Part shown: in pieces, positions 21,708 to 30,500 of the stretch
How the letters are laid out: every line of letters starts with the position of its first letter
Numbering within the stretch: position 1 is the stretch's first letter
Source: Gemmatimonadaceae bacterium
Lineage (GTDB): Bacteria; Gemmatimonadota; Gemmatimonadetes; Gemmatimonadales; Gemmatimonadaceae
Length of the DNA: 32,693 nt
Reading direction: 5' to 3'
Assembly (NCBI GenBank): GCA_025930755.1
Contig: JAICOJ010000028.1
Location: 1-32,693 of the forward strand
Program-made: the position numbers and the translations under genes
The notes under the pieces: model-generated
The model's database searches: none
Seen by the model: only the letters and a program-made list of their open reading frames with translations
What the model was told of the DNA's origin: nothing

Positions 21708-24059
21708 ATGCTCGTCCCCCTCCTGTTGTTCGCGCAGCTGCAGACCGCCGCGAACATCGCAACGCCCACCGTCCATTCCGGACGCGATGATCGCACTGCC
21801 GTCCGTCCGCCACGCTCCGAGATGGCCGTGTCGATCGACGGCGTGCTCGACGAGCCGGTATGGGCCCAGGCGGTCGTTCTTTCCGGCTTCTCGCAGTTCG
21901 CTCCCGTCGACGGCGTAGCCGCCAACGACTCGACGCAGGTTCTCCTGTGGTACTCGCCGACGGCGATCCATTTCGGCGTCCGCGCGTTCGAGGCGCACGG
22001 CGGCGTGCATGCCACCCTCGCCGACCGCGACCGCATCTTCGCCGACGATCACATCCAGATCCTCCTCGGCACCTTCGATGACGGTCGTCAGGCGACCGTA
22101 TTCGCCGTCAACCCGCTCGGCGTACAGGCCGACGGCACACTCGTCGAGCAGGGTGGAACGCGAGCGGGCTCGTTCAGTGCCGCGCAGGTCGCGCGCGAGA
22201 GCGCCGACCTCAATCCGGACTTCGTCTTTCAATCGAAGGGACGCGTCACCGCGCAGGGGTACGAGATCGAGATCCGGATCCCGTTCAAGACGCTGCGCTA
22301 CCAATCACGTCCGGAGCAGCGGTGGGGATTGCACATCCTGCGACGGGTGCAGCACTCCGGCTACGAGGACTCCTGGGTGCCGGCGAAGCGCGACGCGGCC
22401 TCGTTCCTCGCGCAGTCCGGCCACATCGAGGGGCTGACCGATCTTCGGCGCGGGCTCGTGCTCGATGTCAATCCGGAAGTGACGGCGCGCACCGTCGGCG
22501 CTCGCGCGGCAGATGGGACGTGGACGTCCGATACTGACAATCCCGAAGTCGGTGGGAATGTGCGGTGGGGGATCACCAACAACCTGACGATGAACGGGAC
22601 GGTCAATCCCGACTTCTCCCAGATCGAGGCCGACGCCGGCCAGCTCGCCTTCGATCCACGCTCGGCGCTCTTCTTCTCCGAGAAGCGACCGTTCTTTCTC
22701 GATGGCAGCGAGCAGTTCAGGACGCCGAGCAACCTCATCTACACGCGTCGCATCGTCCAGCCGTTAGGTGCGGTGAAGCTGGCGGGCAAGGTATCGGGAA
22801 CCGACATCGCGTTTCTGACCGCTGTCGACGACGACCTTCCCACGACCCGCGGCCACCGCCCGCGCTTCGTCATCGGCCGCGTGCAGCGCGACGTGGGCGC
22901 GCAGTCGCGCGTGGGGCTCGCGTACACGGACCGCGTCGTCGGCGGCGACTGGAACCGCGTCGCCAACGCCGACGCGCGTGTCGTCTTCGGAAAGATCTAC
23001 GATGCGCGCGTCCAGTGGGCGCAGAGCTTCAGCCATGAGGGGGGCCGCGAATGGAACGCGCCGCTCTGGGATGCGCGCTTCGCCCGCAACGGACGACGTT
23101 TCGGCATTCGCTACAGTCTCAATGCCATCGATCCCGAATTCGTCACGCGCAGCGGATTCATCTCGCGGCCGGGCATCACCAACGCCGGCTTCTCGCACCG
23201 CCTCACGACGTTCGGTGCGCGCGGCTCGCTCGTCGAGACCTTCAGCACCGAGCTGAATCTGCTCGGCACCTGGCAGTACGACGTCTTCACGCGCGGCGGC
23301 GATGCGCAGGACAAGAAAGCGCACCTCAATACGACCACGACGTTCCGCGGCGGCTGGTCGCTGGGCGCCTCGCTGCTCGTTGAGACATTCGGCTACGATC
23401 CCGACCTGTACTCCGGGGTTCTCATCGAAGTACCCAGGCCGCTGGGCGGGGTGGACACGATTCCGTTCACGGGCACCCCGGATCTTCCGAATCTCGACTA
23501 CGTGCTCACGATCGGCACGCCGGAATGGAAGCGCGGCTCGGCGAGCCTCTTCGTCGTATGGGGCAAGGACGAGAATTTCGACGAGTGGTCCTCCGCCGAC
23601 ATCCTCATTGGAACGCTGGAGGGCGACTGGCGGCCCACCGAGAAGATGCGCGTGAACGCGACGTACAACATGCAGAAGTACAACCGTCGCACCGACGGGA
23701 GCACGGTGCGCATCCGTCGCATTCCGCGGCTGAAGCTGGAGTACCAGATCGCGCGCCCGCTGTTCGTGCGACTGGTCGGTGAATACGACGCCGAGGACGT
23801 CGACGCGCTGCGGGATGACTCGCGCACCAACGGGGTGCTGCTGATCCCGAATGACGATGGGACGTACTCCCGGTCCCAGCCGTCCTCGGCGAACGTCTTC
23901 CGCGGCGATTTCCTCTTCTCGTACCAGCCGCTCCCCGGCACGGTGGTCTTCGCCGGTTACGGAAGCGTCATGGACGAGCCCCTCGCCTTCAAGTTCGGGG
24001 AGCTCCAGCGGTGCACGGACGGGTTCTTCGTGAAGGCTTCGTACCTGTTCCGGCTGTGA
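21708..24059 (+). CDS. CBM9-like/DUF5916 outer-membrane beta-barrel protein
   Basis: From ATG 21708 the 783-residue product has a signal-like start (MLVPLLLFAQLQTAAN). A CBM9-like N-terminal domain (about 40-210) has VSIDGVLDEPVW, IHFGVRAFE, FADDHIQILLGTFDD and AVNPLGVQADG. A DUF5916 region follows with the hallmark SEKRPFFLDGSEQF (about 325-340). The last 400 residues are alternating amphipathic strands ending in an aromatic-rich KASYLFRL, as in outer-membrane barrels. These proteins are common in Gemmatimonadota and Bacteroidota; sugar or peptide binding is suspected, not shown. The frame opens 17 codons earlier without a signal. A broken relative lies at 1635-2030. Confidence 0.88.
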   Translation: MLVPLLLFAQLQTAANIATPTVHSGRDDRTAVRPPRSEMAVSIDGVLDEPVWAQAVVLSGFSQFAPVDGVAANDSTQVLLWYSPTAIHFGVRAFEAHGGVHATLADRDRIFADDHIQILLGTFDDGRQATVFAVNPLGVQADGTLVEQGGTRAGSFSAAQVARESADLNPDFVFQSKGRVTAQGYEIEIRIPFKTLRYQSRPEQRWGLHILRRVQHSGYEDSWVPAKRDAASFLAQSGHIEGLTDLRRGLVLDVNPEVTARTVGARAADGTWTSDTDNPEVGGNVRWGITNNLTMNGTVNPDFSQIEADAGQLAFDPRSALFFSEKRPFFLDGSEQFRTPSNLIYTRRIVQPLGAVKLAGKVSGTDIAFLTAVDDDLPTTRGHRPRFVIGRVQRDVGAQSRVGLAYTDRVVGGDWNRVANADARVVFGKIYDARVQWAQSFSHEGGREWNAPLWDARFARNGRRFGIRYSLNAIDPEFVTRSGFISRPGITNAGFSHRLTTFGARGSLVETFSTELNLLGTWQYDVFTRGGDAQDKKAHLNTTTTFRGGWSLGASLLVETFGYDPDLYSGVLIEVPRPLGGVDTIPFTGTPDLPNLDYVLTIGTPEWKRGSASLFVVWGKDENFDEWSSADILIGTLEGDWRPTEKMRVNATYNMQKYNRRTDGSTVRIRRIPRLKLEYQIARPLFVRLVGEYDAEDVDALRDDSRTNGVLLIPNDDGTYSRSQPSSANVFRGDFLFSYQPLPGTVVFAGYGSVMDEPLAFKFGELQRCTDGFFVKASYLFRL

Positions 24060-24062
24060 CCT

Positions 24063-24190
24063 AGGGGTCAGGAATCAGGCATCATGGATCAGGGGGTGTC
24101 AGGGTGACGGTTTGAGGAGAACAGCACGCGCAACTCCTGAAACCTCTTCCCTGAAACCCCCTGATCCCTGAGTCCTGACTCCTGACCCCT
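24063..24190. repeat. Inverted heptamer arrays, GGxxTCA/TGAxxCC family
   Basis: GGGGTCA, GGAATCA, GGCATCA and TGGATCA begin four bases after the DUF5916 stop. Positions 24063-24092 match the reverse complement of 24161-24190 at 26 of 30 bases. The left arm is nearly the same as 1617-1644, with its units in a different order. The gap up to the kinase start at 24254 holds nothing else that I can name. Confidence 0.88.
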
Positions 24191-24253
24191 GGAGGCTGTA
24201 CGGATTGCGTTAGGGCTATTGCTCTGGACGCGCCGAGCGCCAACCCTTTACAA

Positions 24254-26020
24254 GTGTCCATCTTTAGACTCCGTCGTTCGTTACGGGCTCAGCCGCGCTC
24301 CACGATCACCCTCGCGCTGCTGCTGTTCGCGCTCGTCCTGACCGCGCTGCTCGCGCGGCAGGCGCATGTCGCCGCCAAGTCCCATCGGGAAACGGCGGAG
24401 CAGGCGCTCTACGACTATGCCTCCCTCGCCGCCTGGGAGTTCACGCGCTACGCGCGCGCGGACATGCAGGCAACGCTCATGTCGGCATTCGTCCCGTCGC
24501 TGCTCCGGCTGCCCGACGGCGATGCGTCGAAGGGAAAGCTCGCCCCGGCGGACCTCGCCGAGTCGGCGATTCGGCGGACGCAGTTCTGCGGGTGTCTGGA
24601 TTCGACGCGGTTCTTCTTCCGATTCGAGTTCCGGGATTCGACACTGGCGACGAGTGGCATTCCCGTGTCCCGCGAGCTCGCCGCGTGGGTGCGTGACACG
24701 ATCCGCGGCCACTACACAGCGACGGAGATCGCCGGAGAGCCGGTGCGCACCGTGTATGGATCGGTCGACGGCCGCACCGAGATGTCGATCGTGCTGACGA
24801 ACGACGCCTATATCACGATCGTCGCACGTGTCGACGGCGCGCTGCGAATGCTCGGCTACGTGCTGACTCGTGACTACGACGGACGTCCGGTCGCGGCGTA
24901 CGGGTTCGAGAGCGATCCCACGCATTTCACCAAGGCGCTGTTCAGCGAGATCGTGGCCCGCCAGGTCCTGCTGCCTCCGTCCCTGCTGCGCGGGCTACGA
25001 AGCGATTCCGTCCTGTCGATCAGCGTTCACGATCCCGCCGGCGACGCGATCTACCGCTCCGCCGCGCGCTTTCCGCCGCGGTATGCGCGGGAGGATACGC
25101 TCGGCAGCCGCTTCGGAAATCTGCACGTGCGCGTCGCCATCCGCCCTGAGCTGGCCGGACAGCTCGTCGTCGGCGGCTTGCCGCGCTCGCGCATGCCGAT
25201 GCTGCTCGCGCTGTTCATTCTCACGTCCGGCCTGCTGCTGATCGCGCTTCTCAATCTCCGCCGGCAGCAGGAGCTGGCGCGACTGCGCACGAACTTCGTG
25301 TCGAGCGTCTCGCACGAGCTGCGCACGCCGCTGGCGCAGATCCGCCTGTTCGCGGAGCTCCTCACGATGGACAAGCTTCGCTCCGACGATGAGCGCCGTC
25401 GCTCGGCGCGCATCATCGATCAGGAGGCTCGGCGCCTGACGTACCTGGTGGAGAACGTGCTCAACTTCGCGAGATCGGAGCGCCGCGCGAACCGGCTGCG
25501 GCTGGAGGACACGGAGGTCGCTCGCGAGATCCGCGACGTGCTCGATACCTTCGCGCCGCTCACGCGCGCGAAGGACGTCACGCTGCACGCCGAGCTCACC
25601 GACGGCCTGGTGGCGAGCGTCGACCGCGCGGCGCTGCATCAGATCCTGTTGAACCTGCTGGACAATGCGGTGAAGTACGGGCCCGCCGGGCAGACGATCA
25701 CGGTGCGTGCGCGGGCGGCGGCCGATCGCCTGCTCATCGAGGTCATCGACGAGGGCGCCGGAATCCCCGCTGAAGAGCGCGAGCGAATCTGGGAGCCATA
25801 CCACCGGCTCGAGCGCGACGCCAAGGCGGTCGCCGGCAGCGGCATCGGTCTCGCCGTCGCGCGCGAGCTGGTCGATCTGCATGGAGGTCGCGCGTGGGTC
25901 GAGGATGCTCGCCCGCGCGGTGCGCGATTCATCGTCGCGCTGCCTCTCGCTGGTGCGGGCGCCCTTGGGCAGACGACGACGTCACGTGAACGCGCGCCCG
26001 CTGAACCCGTGTCCATCTGA
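24254..26020 (+). CDS. Membrane sensor histidine kinase
   Basis: The 588-residue kinase has a first membrane helix (about 18-35), a periplasmic sensor region of some 280 residues with no domain I recognise, and a second helix (about 315-335). The DHp domain has the H-box SHELRTPL (His about 354). The ATPase domain carries the N-box LLNLLDNAVKYG, G1 DEGAGIP, F-like IWEPYHRLER and G2 SGIGLAVARE. No HAMP linker is seen: the helix runs into NLRRQQELARLR just before the H-box. It should phosphorylate the regulator encoded three bases downstream. The GTG start lies directly before the basic, membrane-targeting N-terminus; its signal is unknown. Confidence 0.93.
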   Translation: MSIFRLRRSLRAQPRSTITLALLLFALVLTALLARQAHVAAKSHRETAEQALYDYASLAAWEFTRYARADMQATLMSAFVPSLLRLPDGDASKGKLAPADLAESAIRRTQFCGCLDSTRFFFRFEFRDSTLATSGIPVSRELAAWVRDTIRGHYTATEIAGEPVRTVYGSVDGRTEMSIVLTNDAYITIVARVDGALRMLGYVLTRDYDGRPVAAYGFESDPTHFTKALFSEIVARQVLLPPSLLRGLRSDSVLSISVHDPAGDAIYRSAARFPPRYAREDTLGSRFGNLHVRVAIRPELAGQLVVGGLPRSRMPMLLALFILTSGLLLIALLNLRRQQELARLRTNFVSSVSHELRTPLAQIRLFAELLTMDKLRSDDERRRSARIIDQEARRLTYLVENVLNFARSERRANRLRLEDTEVAREIRDVLDTFAPLTRAKDVTLHAELTDGLVASVDRAALHQILLNLLDNAVKYGPAGQTITVRARAAADRLLIEVIDEGAGIPAEERERIWEPYHRLERDAKAVAGSGIGLAVARELVDLHGGRAWVEDARPRGARFIVALPLAGAGALGQTTTSRERAPAEPVSI

Positions 26021-26023
26021 CCC

Positions 26024-26707
26024 ATGACGCAGATCCTCATCGTCGAAGACAACGCGGACCTGGCGTTCGGACTCAGCACGAGCCTCGAGGTGGAGGGGTA
26101 TGAGGTTGCCGTCGCCAACGACGGACCGACGGGGCTCACCGCCGCGCGCGATCGCAACCCCGACGTCATCATTCTCGACCTGATGCTCCCGGGGCTCGAC
26201 GGGTATCGCGTGCTCCGGACGCTGCGCGAGGAGGGTCGGGAGATGCCGGTGCTCATCCTCACGGCGCGTGGGGAGGAGGCTGACAAGGTGCTCGGCTTCC
26301 GACTTGGCGCCGACGATTACGTGACGAAGCCCGTCGGCGTGCTGGAGCTGCTGGCGCGCGTGAATGCGCTGCTGCGCCGCGCGCGGGCGCCGGAGAAGAA
26401 GGAAACGGCGAACGAGAAGTTCGGGAGTGTGGAGATCATTCCGTCGTCGCGCACCGTGCTTCGCAACGGCTCGCAGGTGGCGCTGACGCCCAAGGAGTTC
26501 GACCTTCTGCTCGCTCTGGTGCGCCGGCGTGGTGCGGTCGCCTCACGATTCGAGCTGCTCAAGGAAGTGTGGGGACACCGGACCGCCGTCATGACACGCA
26601 CCGTGGATATCCACATCCGCGAGCTCCGCCGCAAGCTCGAGGACAACCCCGCCGAGCCGAGACACATCCTGACCGTGTGGAAGGCGGGGTATCGGCTGGA
26701 GGCGTAA
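26024..26707 (+). CDS. OmpR/PhoB-family response regulator
   Basis: The 227-residue regulator has a complete receiver domain (about 1-120): acidic Asp 9, phosphorylation site Asp 52 in IILDLMLPG, Thr 80 and Lys 102 in VTKPVG. An OmpR-type winged helix follows (about 130-227) with LTPKEFDLLLALVRR, the recognition-helix region TVDIHIRELRRKLED and a C-terminal KAGYRLEA. It starts three bases after the kinase stop, so the pair is cotranscribed and almost surely cognate. Targets are not evident from the window; adjacent envelope genes are candidates. Confidence 0.95.
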   Translation: MTQILIVEDNADLAFGLSTSLEVEGYEVAVANDGPTGLTAARDRNPDVIILDLMLPGLDGYRVLRTLREEGREMPVLILTARGEEADKVLGFRLGADDYVTKPVGVLELLARVNALLRRARAPEKKETANEKFGSVEIIPSSRTVLRNGSQVALTPKEFDLLLALVRRRGAVASRFELLKEVWGHRTAVMTRTVDIHIRELRRKLEDNPAEPRHILTVWKAGYRLEA

Positions 26708-26717
26708 GGGCGAAAGG

Positions 26718-26790
26718 CTGCGTACTGCGGACTGCGTGCTGCGTACTTGCGCCTGTTTGGTTTTGGTACGCAGTACGCAGTGCGCAGTAC
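26718..26790. repeat. Inverted heptamer arrays, CTGCGTA family
   Basis: CTGCGTA, CTGCGGA, CTGCGTG and CTGCGTA (26718-26745) face GTACGCA, GTACGCA and GTGCGCA (26766-26786). Positions 26722-26746 pair with 26766-26790 at 23 of 25 bases. It starts 10 bases after the regulator's stop, so it may end the kinase-regulator transcript. Confidence 0.9.
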
Positions 26791-26831
26791 TTTCTTTACA
26801 TCTCCGTCATGCGATGAAGCAAACCCTCGAT

Positions 26832-26869
26832 CACTCTCGTAGTGTCGAACACGAGGAAACCAGAGAGTG
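26832..26869 (+). promoter_or_regulatory. Possible leader hairpin before the winged-helix gene
   Basis: CACTCTC (26832-26838) is the exact complement of GAGAGTG (26863-26869), and an inner GTGT/ACAC hairpin sits at 26842-26852. The outer right arm overlaps the purine-rich stretch four bases before the ATG at 26874, so folding could hide the ribosome-binding site. Short stems like this also arise by chance. Confidence 0.35.
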
Positions 26870-26873
26870 AGTC

Positions 26874-27449
26874 ATGGCCATCGCATTCACGGAGTACTCG
26901 TTGCGACGTGCGAACGGCGAGTTATCCAATGCAAGTCGTCAGCCCGGCGCGGCGTCGGTGCTGCCCTTCGCGTCCTCGCTCGATCGAGCCTCACAGGCTC
27001 CACTCGTCAGGTTCGCGCTCACGCTCAACGAGCTCGAGCTGCACCGCGTCGTTCAGCTGCTCCAGCGGGGCGGAGTCGATATCTCGCGCGCGAACGTCGA
27101 GGAAGTCGGCGAGGCCGCCAGCGCCGAGTCGCCGCGTGAGGATGACGCCACCAGTCTGAGCTTCGGCGCGATCGAGGTGAACCTCGCCGCCCGCACCGTT
27201 CGCCGTGAGGGCGTAGACGTTCACCTCGCCCCCAAGGAGTTCGACCTGCTGGTGGCACTCCTTCGCCGCGAAGGCGCGGCGGCCTCACGGGAAGAGCTGG
27301 CGCGCGAAGTATGGGGAAGTGAGGTCGCTGCCTCGGGCCGAACCATCGACACGCACGTGTGTGCGCTGCGGCGGAAGCTCGAAGCCGATCAGCGGAGACC
27401 GAGGCACATTCGCGTGGTCTCGAAGGTGGGGTATAGGCTCGAGCGGTAG
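26874..27449 (+). CDS. OmpR-type winged-helix protein lacking a receiver domain
   Basis: The 191-residue protein's last 100 residues are an OmpR-type DNA-binding domain: VHLAPKEFDLLVALLRREGA, SREELAREVWGS, TIDTHVCALRRKLEAD and SKVGYRLER. They align closely with the response regulator just upstream (LTPKEFDLLLALVRR, KAGYRLEA). The first 90 residues are not a receiver: there is no acidic pair, no phospho-Asp and no Lys, but FALTLNELELHRVVQLLQRGGVDISRA looks helical. It may be a partner or competitor of the regulator at DNA, or respond to another input. The ATG follows a weak GAGTGA site. No gene named in databases was recognised. Confidence 0.82.
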   Translation: MAIAFTEYSLRRANGELSNASRQPGAASVLPFASSLDRASQAPLVRFALTLNELELHRVVQLLQRGGVDISRANVEEVGEAASAESPREDDATSLSFGAIEVNLAARTVRREGVDVHLAPKEFDLLVALLRREGAAASREELAREVWGSEVAASGRTIDTHVCALRRKLEADQRRPRHIRVVSKVGYRLER

Positions 27450-27476
27450 CTCAGCGCGGCACGGTCGTACGGCAAT

Positions 27477-27545
27477 GACACAGATAAGGGCGAACGGCCG
27501 TAGTCGCTTTTCGCCCTTCTCTGTGTCTCTATGCCTCTGTGGTTA
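27477..27545. repeat. Inverted repeat with nonamer CAGAGG-family tail
   Basis: Positions 27477-27494 pair with 27510-27527 at 17 of 18 bases. To its right, TGCCTCTGTGGTTA (27532-27545) repeats a 14-base piece of the perfect palindrome at 7802-7896. It lies between convergent genes (stops at 27449 and 27570), where it could terminate both. Confidence 0.82.
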
Positions 27546-27569
27546 CGCAGTGCGGCCGTTCTGCGTTGC

Positions 27570-30500
27570 TTATTGGCGCACCTCGACGAGGACGCTGTGC
27601 CCGTGCCCATCATCGACCAGCGGGATCGCGTCACCTTCGATGCGTCGGCCGTCGACGGTCACGCCGGGAGCGTCCCCTGACATCTTCACCTCGATCGTGT
27701 ACCGACTCGCCCCATACCGGTATTCGATCGTGAATCCGGGCCAGCCACTCGGGACACAGGGCTCGAGGCGCAGCGTGTCCCCGGTCTTGCGGAACCCGAG
27801 GATGGCCTCGAGCGCGACACGGTACATCCAGCTCGCCGAGCCCGTGTACCAGGTCCATCCGCCGCGGCCGATGTGTCCCTCCGCCGTGTACACGTCGGCG
27901 GCCACGACGTACGGCTCCACCTTGTAGGTGGCGACGCCGGTCGCATCCCCCGTGTGGGAGAGCGGATTGATCATCTGCCAGAGCGCGAGGGCCCGCTCGT
28001 CGTTGCCCATCATCGCGGTGGCCAGCACCACCCACAGCGCGGCGTGGGTGTATTGGGCCCCGTTTTCGCGCACCCCCGGCAAATAGCCCTTGATGTAGCC
28101 GGGATCGTTCGGCGTCTTGTCGAACGCCGGCGTCAGCAGCCTGATGATCCCGTGGTGGTTGTCGACGAGGTGCCTTTCGAGCGACGACATGGCGGTGCGC
28201 GCGCGCTCGGGATCGGCGGCGCCGGAGATCACGCCCCACGTTTGCGCCAGCGAATCGATCTTGCACTCATCGTTCGCGTGGGATCCGAGTGGCGTTCCAT
28301 CATCGAAGTACGCCCGGCGATACCACTCACCGTCCCATGACGTTCCCTCGACGGCGGCGACGTACTCGTTCGCGGTCGTCTCCAGCCATTCCCACACGCC
28401 CGCATGACCGCGGTCGCGCGCGTACCTGGCGAACGACCGCATGATCGTGGCGAGGAACCAGCCCATCCACACGCTTTCGCCCTTGCCCTCGATCCCCACC
28501 CGGTTCATGCCGTCGTTCCAGTCGCCGATGCCGATCAAGGGCAGGCCGTGATCACCCTTGGTCGCGGCGCGACGAAGCGCTCGCAAACAGTGCTCGTAGA
28601 CCGTGGCGCGCTCCGCCGAGATCCCCGGCAGATCGAACACCTCGTGCTCGTCAGGCGCCAGCGGCCGCATCTCGAGGAAAGGAACGCTCTCGTCCAGCAC
28701 GCTCGCATCGCCGGTGACGCGCACGTAGTGATCGACGACGAGCGGGAGCCAGGCGAGATCGTCGGAGAAGCGGGTTCGAATCCCGCGTCCCTCGGGCGGA
28801 TGCCACCAGTGCTGCACGTCGCCCTCGACGAACTGCCGCGACGCGGCACGCAGAATGTGCGCGCGCGCGATCGCCGGCTCGGCGTAGACGAGGGCCATCA
28901 CGTCCTGTAGCTGATCGCGGAATCCATACGCACCGCTCGATTGGTAGACGGCCGAGCGTCCCCAGATACGGCAGGCGAGCGCCTGATACAGGAGCCACCG
29001 ATTCACCATGACATCCAGTCCGGGATCGGGTGTCTTGACGACGACCGCCGACAGCAGGCGGTCCCACGACGCGAGCTGTCGGTCGAGCTCGGCCGCGGCC
29101 TGTTGGACGGATCGGTGCCGGCCGAGCAGGTCACGAACGGCCGCCTCGCCGTGATCGGCGCCAAGCAGCGCGATGATCTCACGCGTCTCGCCCGGTTTGA
29201 GATCGACCACGCATTGCAGCGCCGCGCACGGATCGATGGCCGCCCCGGCCGTCTCGTGGAGCAGCGCCCCCGCCTCCCGCAGCGCCGCCGGGTCGCTCGC
29301 GTCGCCATGACGCCCGAGGAACTCGCGCCGATCGGCCGTCCACGTGTGCACGCGCTCGCTCAGCGCCGCGAACGCCACCATCCCCGCGAACGGCGCATCG
29401 GTCATATTGCGCGCGAGTATGGCGCCCAGCTTCCGGTCGTAATCGGTCACCACCTGGTGCTGCGTGTGCTCGCGCTGGACGCCGAGCGTCCACTCGGCGA
29501 AGTAGGTGACCGTTAGGCGCTTCTTCTTGCGCGTGCGGTTCGTCAGTCGGAGCCGCGTGATCTTCACCGGGTCACGCTCTGCCACGCCGACGTGCAGCAT
29601 GGATTCCACCTCGCGATGCACGTGCTGGAAGGTGCTGAAGCCGGCGCCGTGCGTCACCACGTACTCCGTCTCGTGGCGAATCGGCGTGGGGGTCGGGGTC
29701 CAGAGGGCCCCGCTGTCTTCCTCGCGGATGTAGAGCACCTCGCCCGGCGGATCGGTCACCGGATCGTTGTACCACGGCGTGAGGCGGAAGTACTGCGAGT
29801 TGTCGACCCATGCGAAGCCGGCGCCGGCCTCGGTGATACAGCATCCGGCGCGCTCATTGGCGATCACGTTCGCCCAGGGCGCCGGCGGCAAGGCATCACC
29901 GCGCAAGGTCATGCGGTAATTTCCCGTCGCGTCGAACTGGTGCTCGACCGCCGTGGGTGCCTGTATGGCCTTCTGGGCCGGGCGTATCGCGTAGGCCGCC
30001 CGCTCCAATCGTGCGACGGACGGCTCGCGCAGCCCCGTCTCCGGCAAGTCGAGCACGCTGTCGAGCCGGGTACCGTCGCACCGCACGTGGACGCGCGCGA
30101 CCGCGCGCACGACGGCCCAGTCCTCCTCGCTGATGATATCGCGCCGACGAATGTGAACGCCGCCCCCGCGGTCGACGAGCCCCGCTTCGGCGGAGGACAT
30201 CACGGTCGTCGTGATAGCCTCGTTCAGCTCCTGGAGGTATGACGCGGGTCGCGTGTTGACCAGGAGCAGGTCGAACGTCATTCCCTTGAGCCTGAGGTAC
30301 TGGTGCGCGTCCAGCAGCTGCCTGACGGTCGGCAATCCCTCCGGCGCCTCGATCATGGCGAGCAGGATCGGCCAGTCCCCCGAGAGTCCCATCGCCCACA
30401 GCGACTGGAGCGCGGGCTTCGATGAGGTGACAGTGGGCGGCGAGGGACGGAGCGCGGGATGCCCATGCAGGAGATGGCCGGCCAGCTCCTGGTACAAGGC

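Noticed and set aside
84-27545. Insertion sequences or MITEs as the source of the repeat elements
   Set aside because: No transposase was seen, no target-site duplications are evident, and the arms are tandem arrays of differing families, not conserved terminal repeats.
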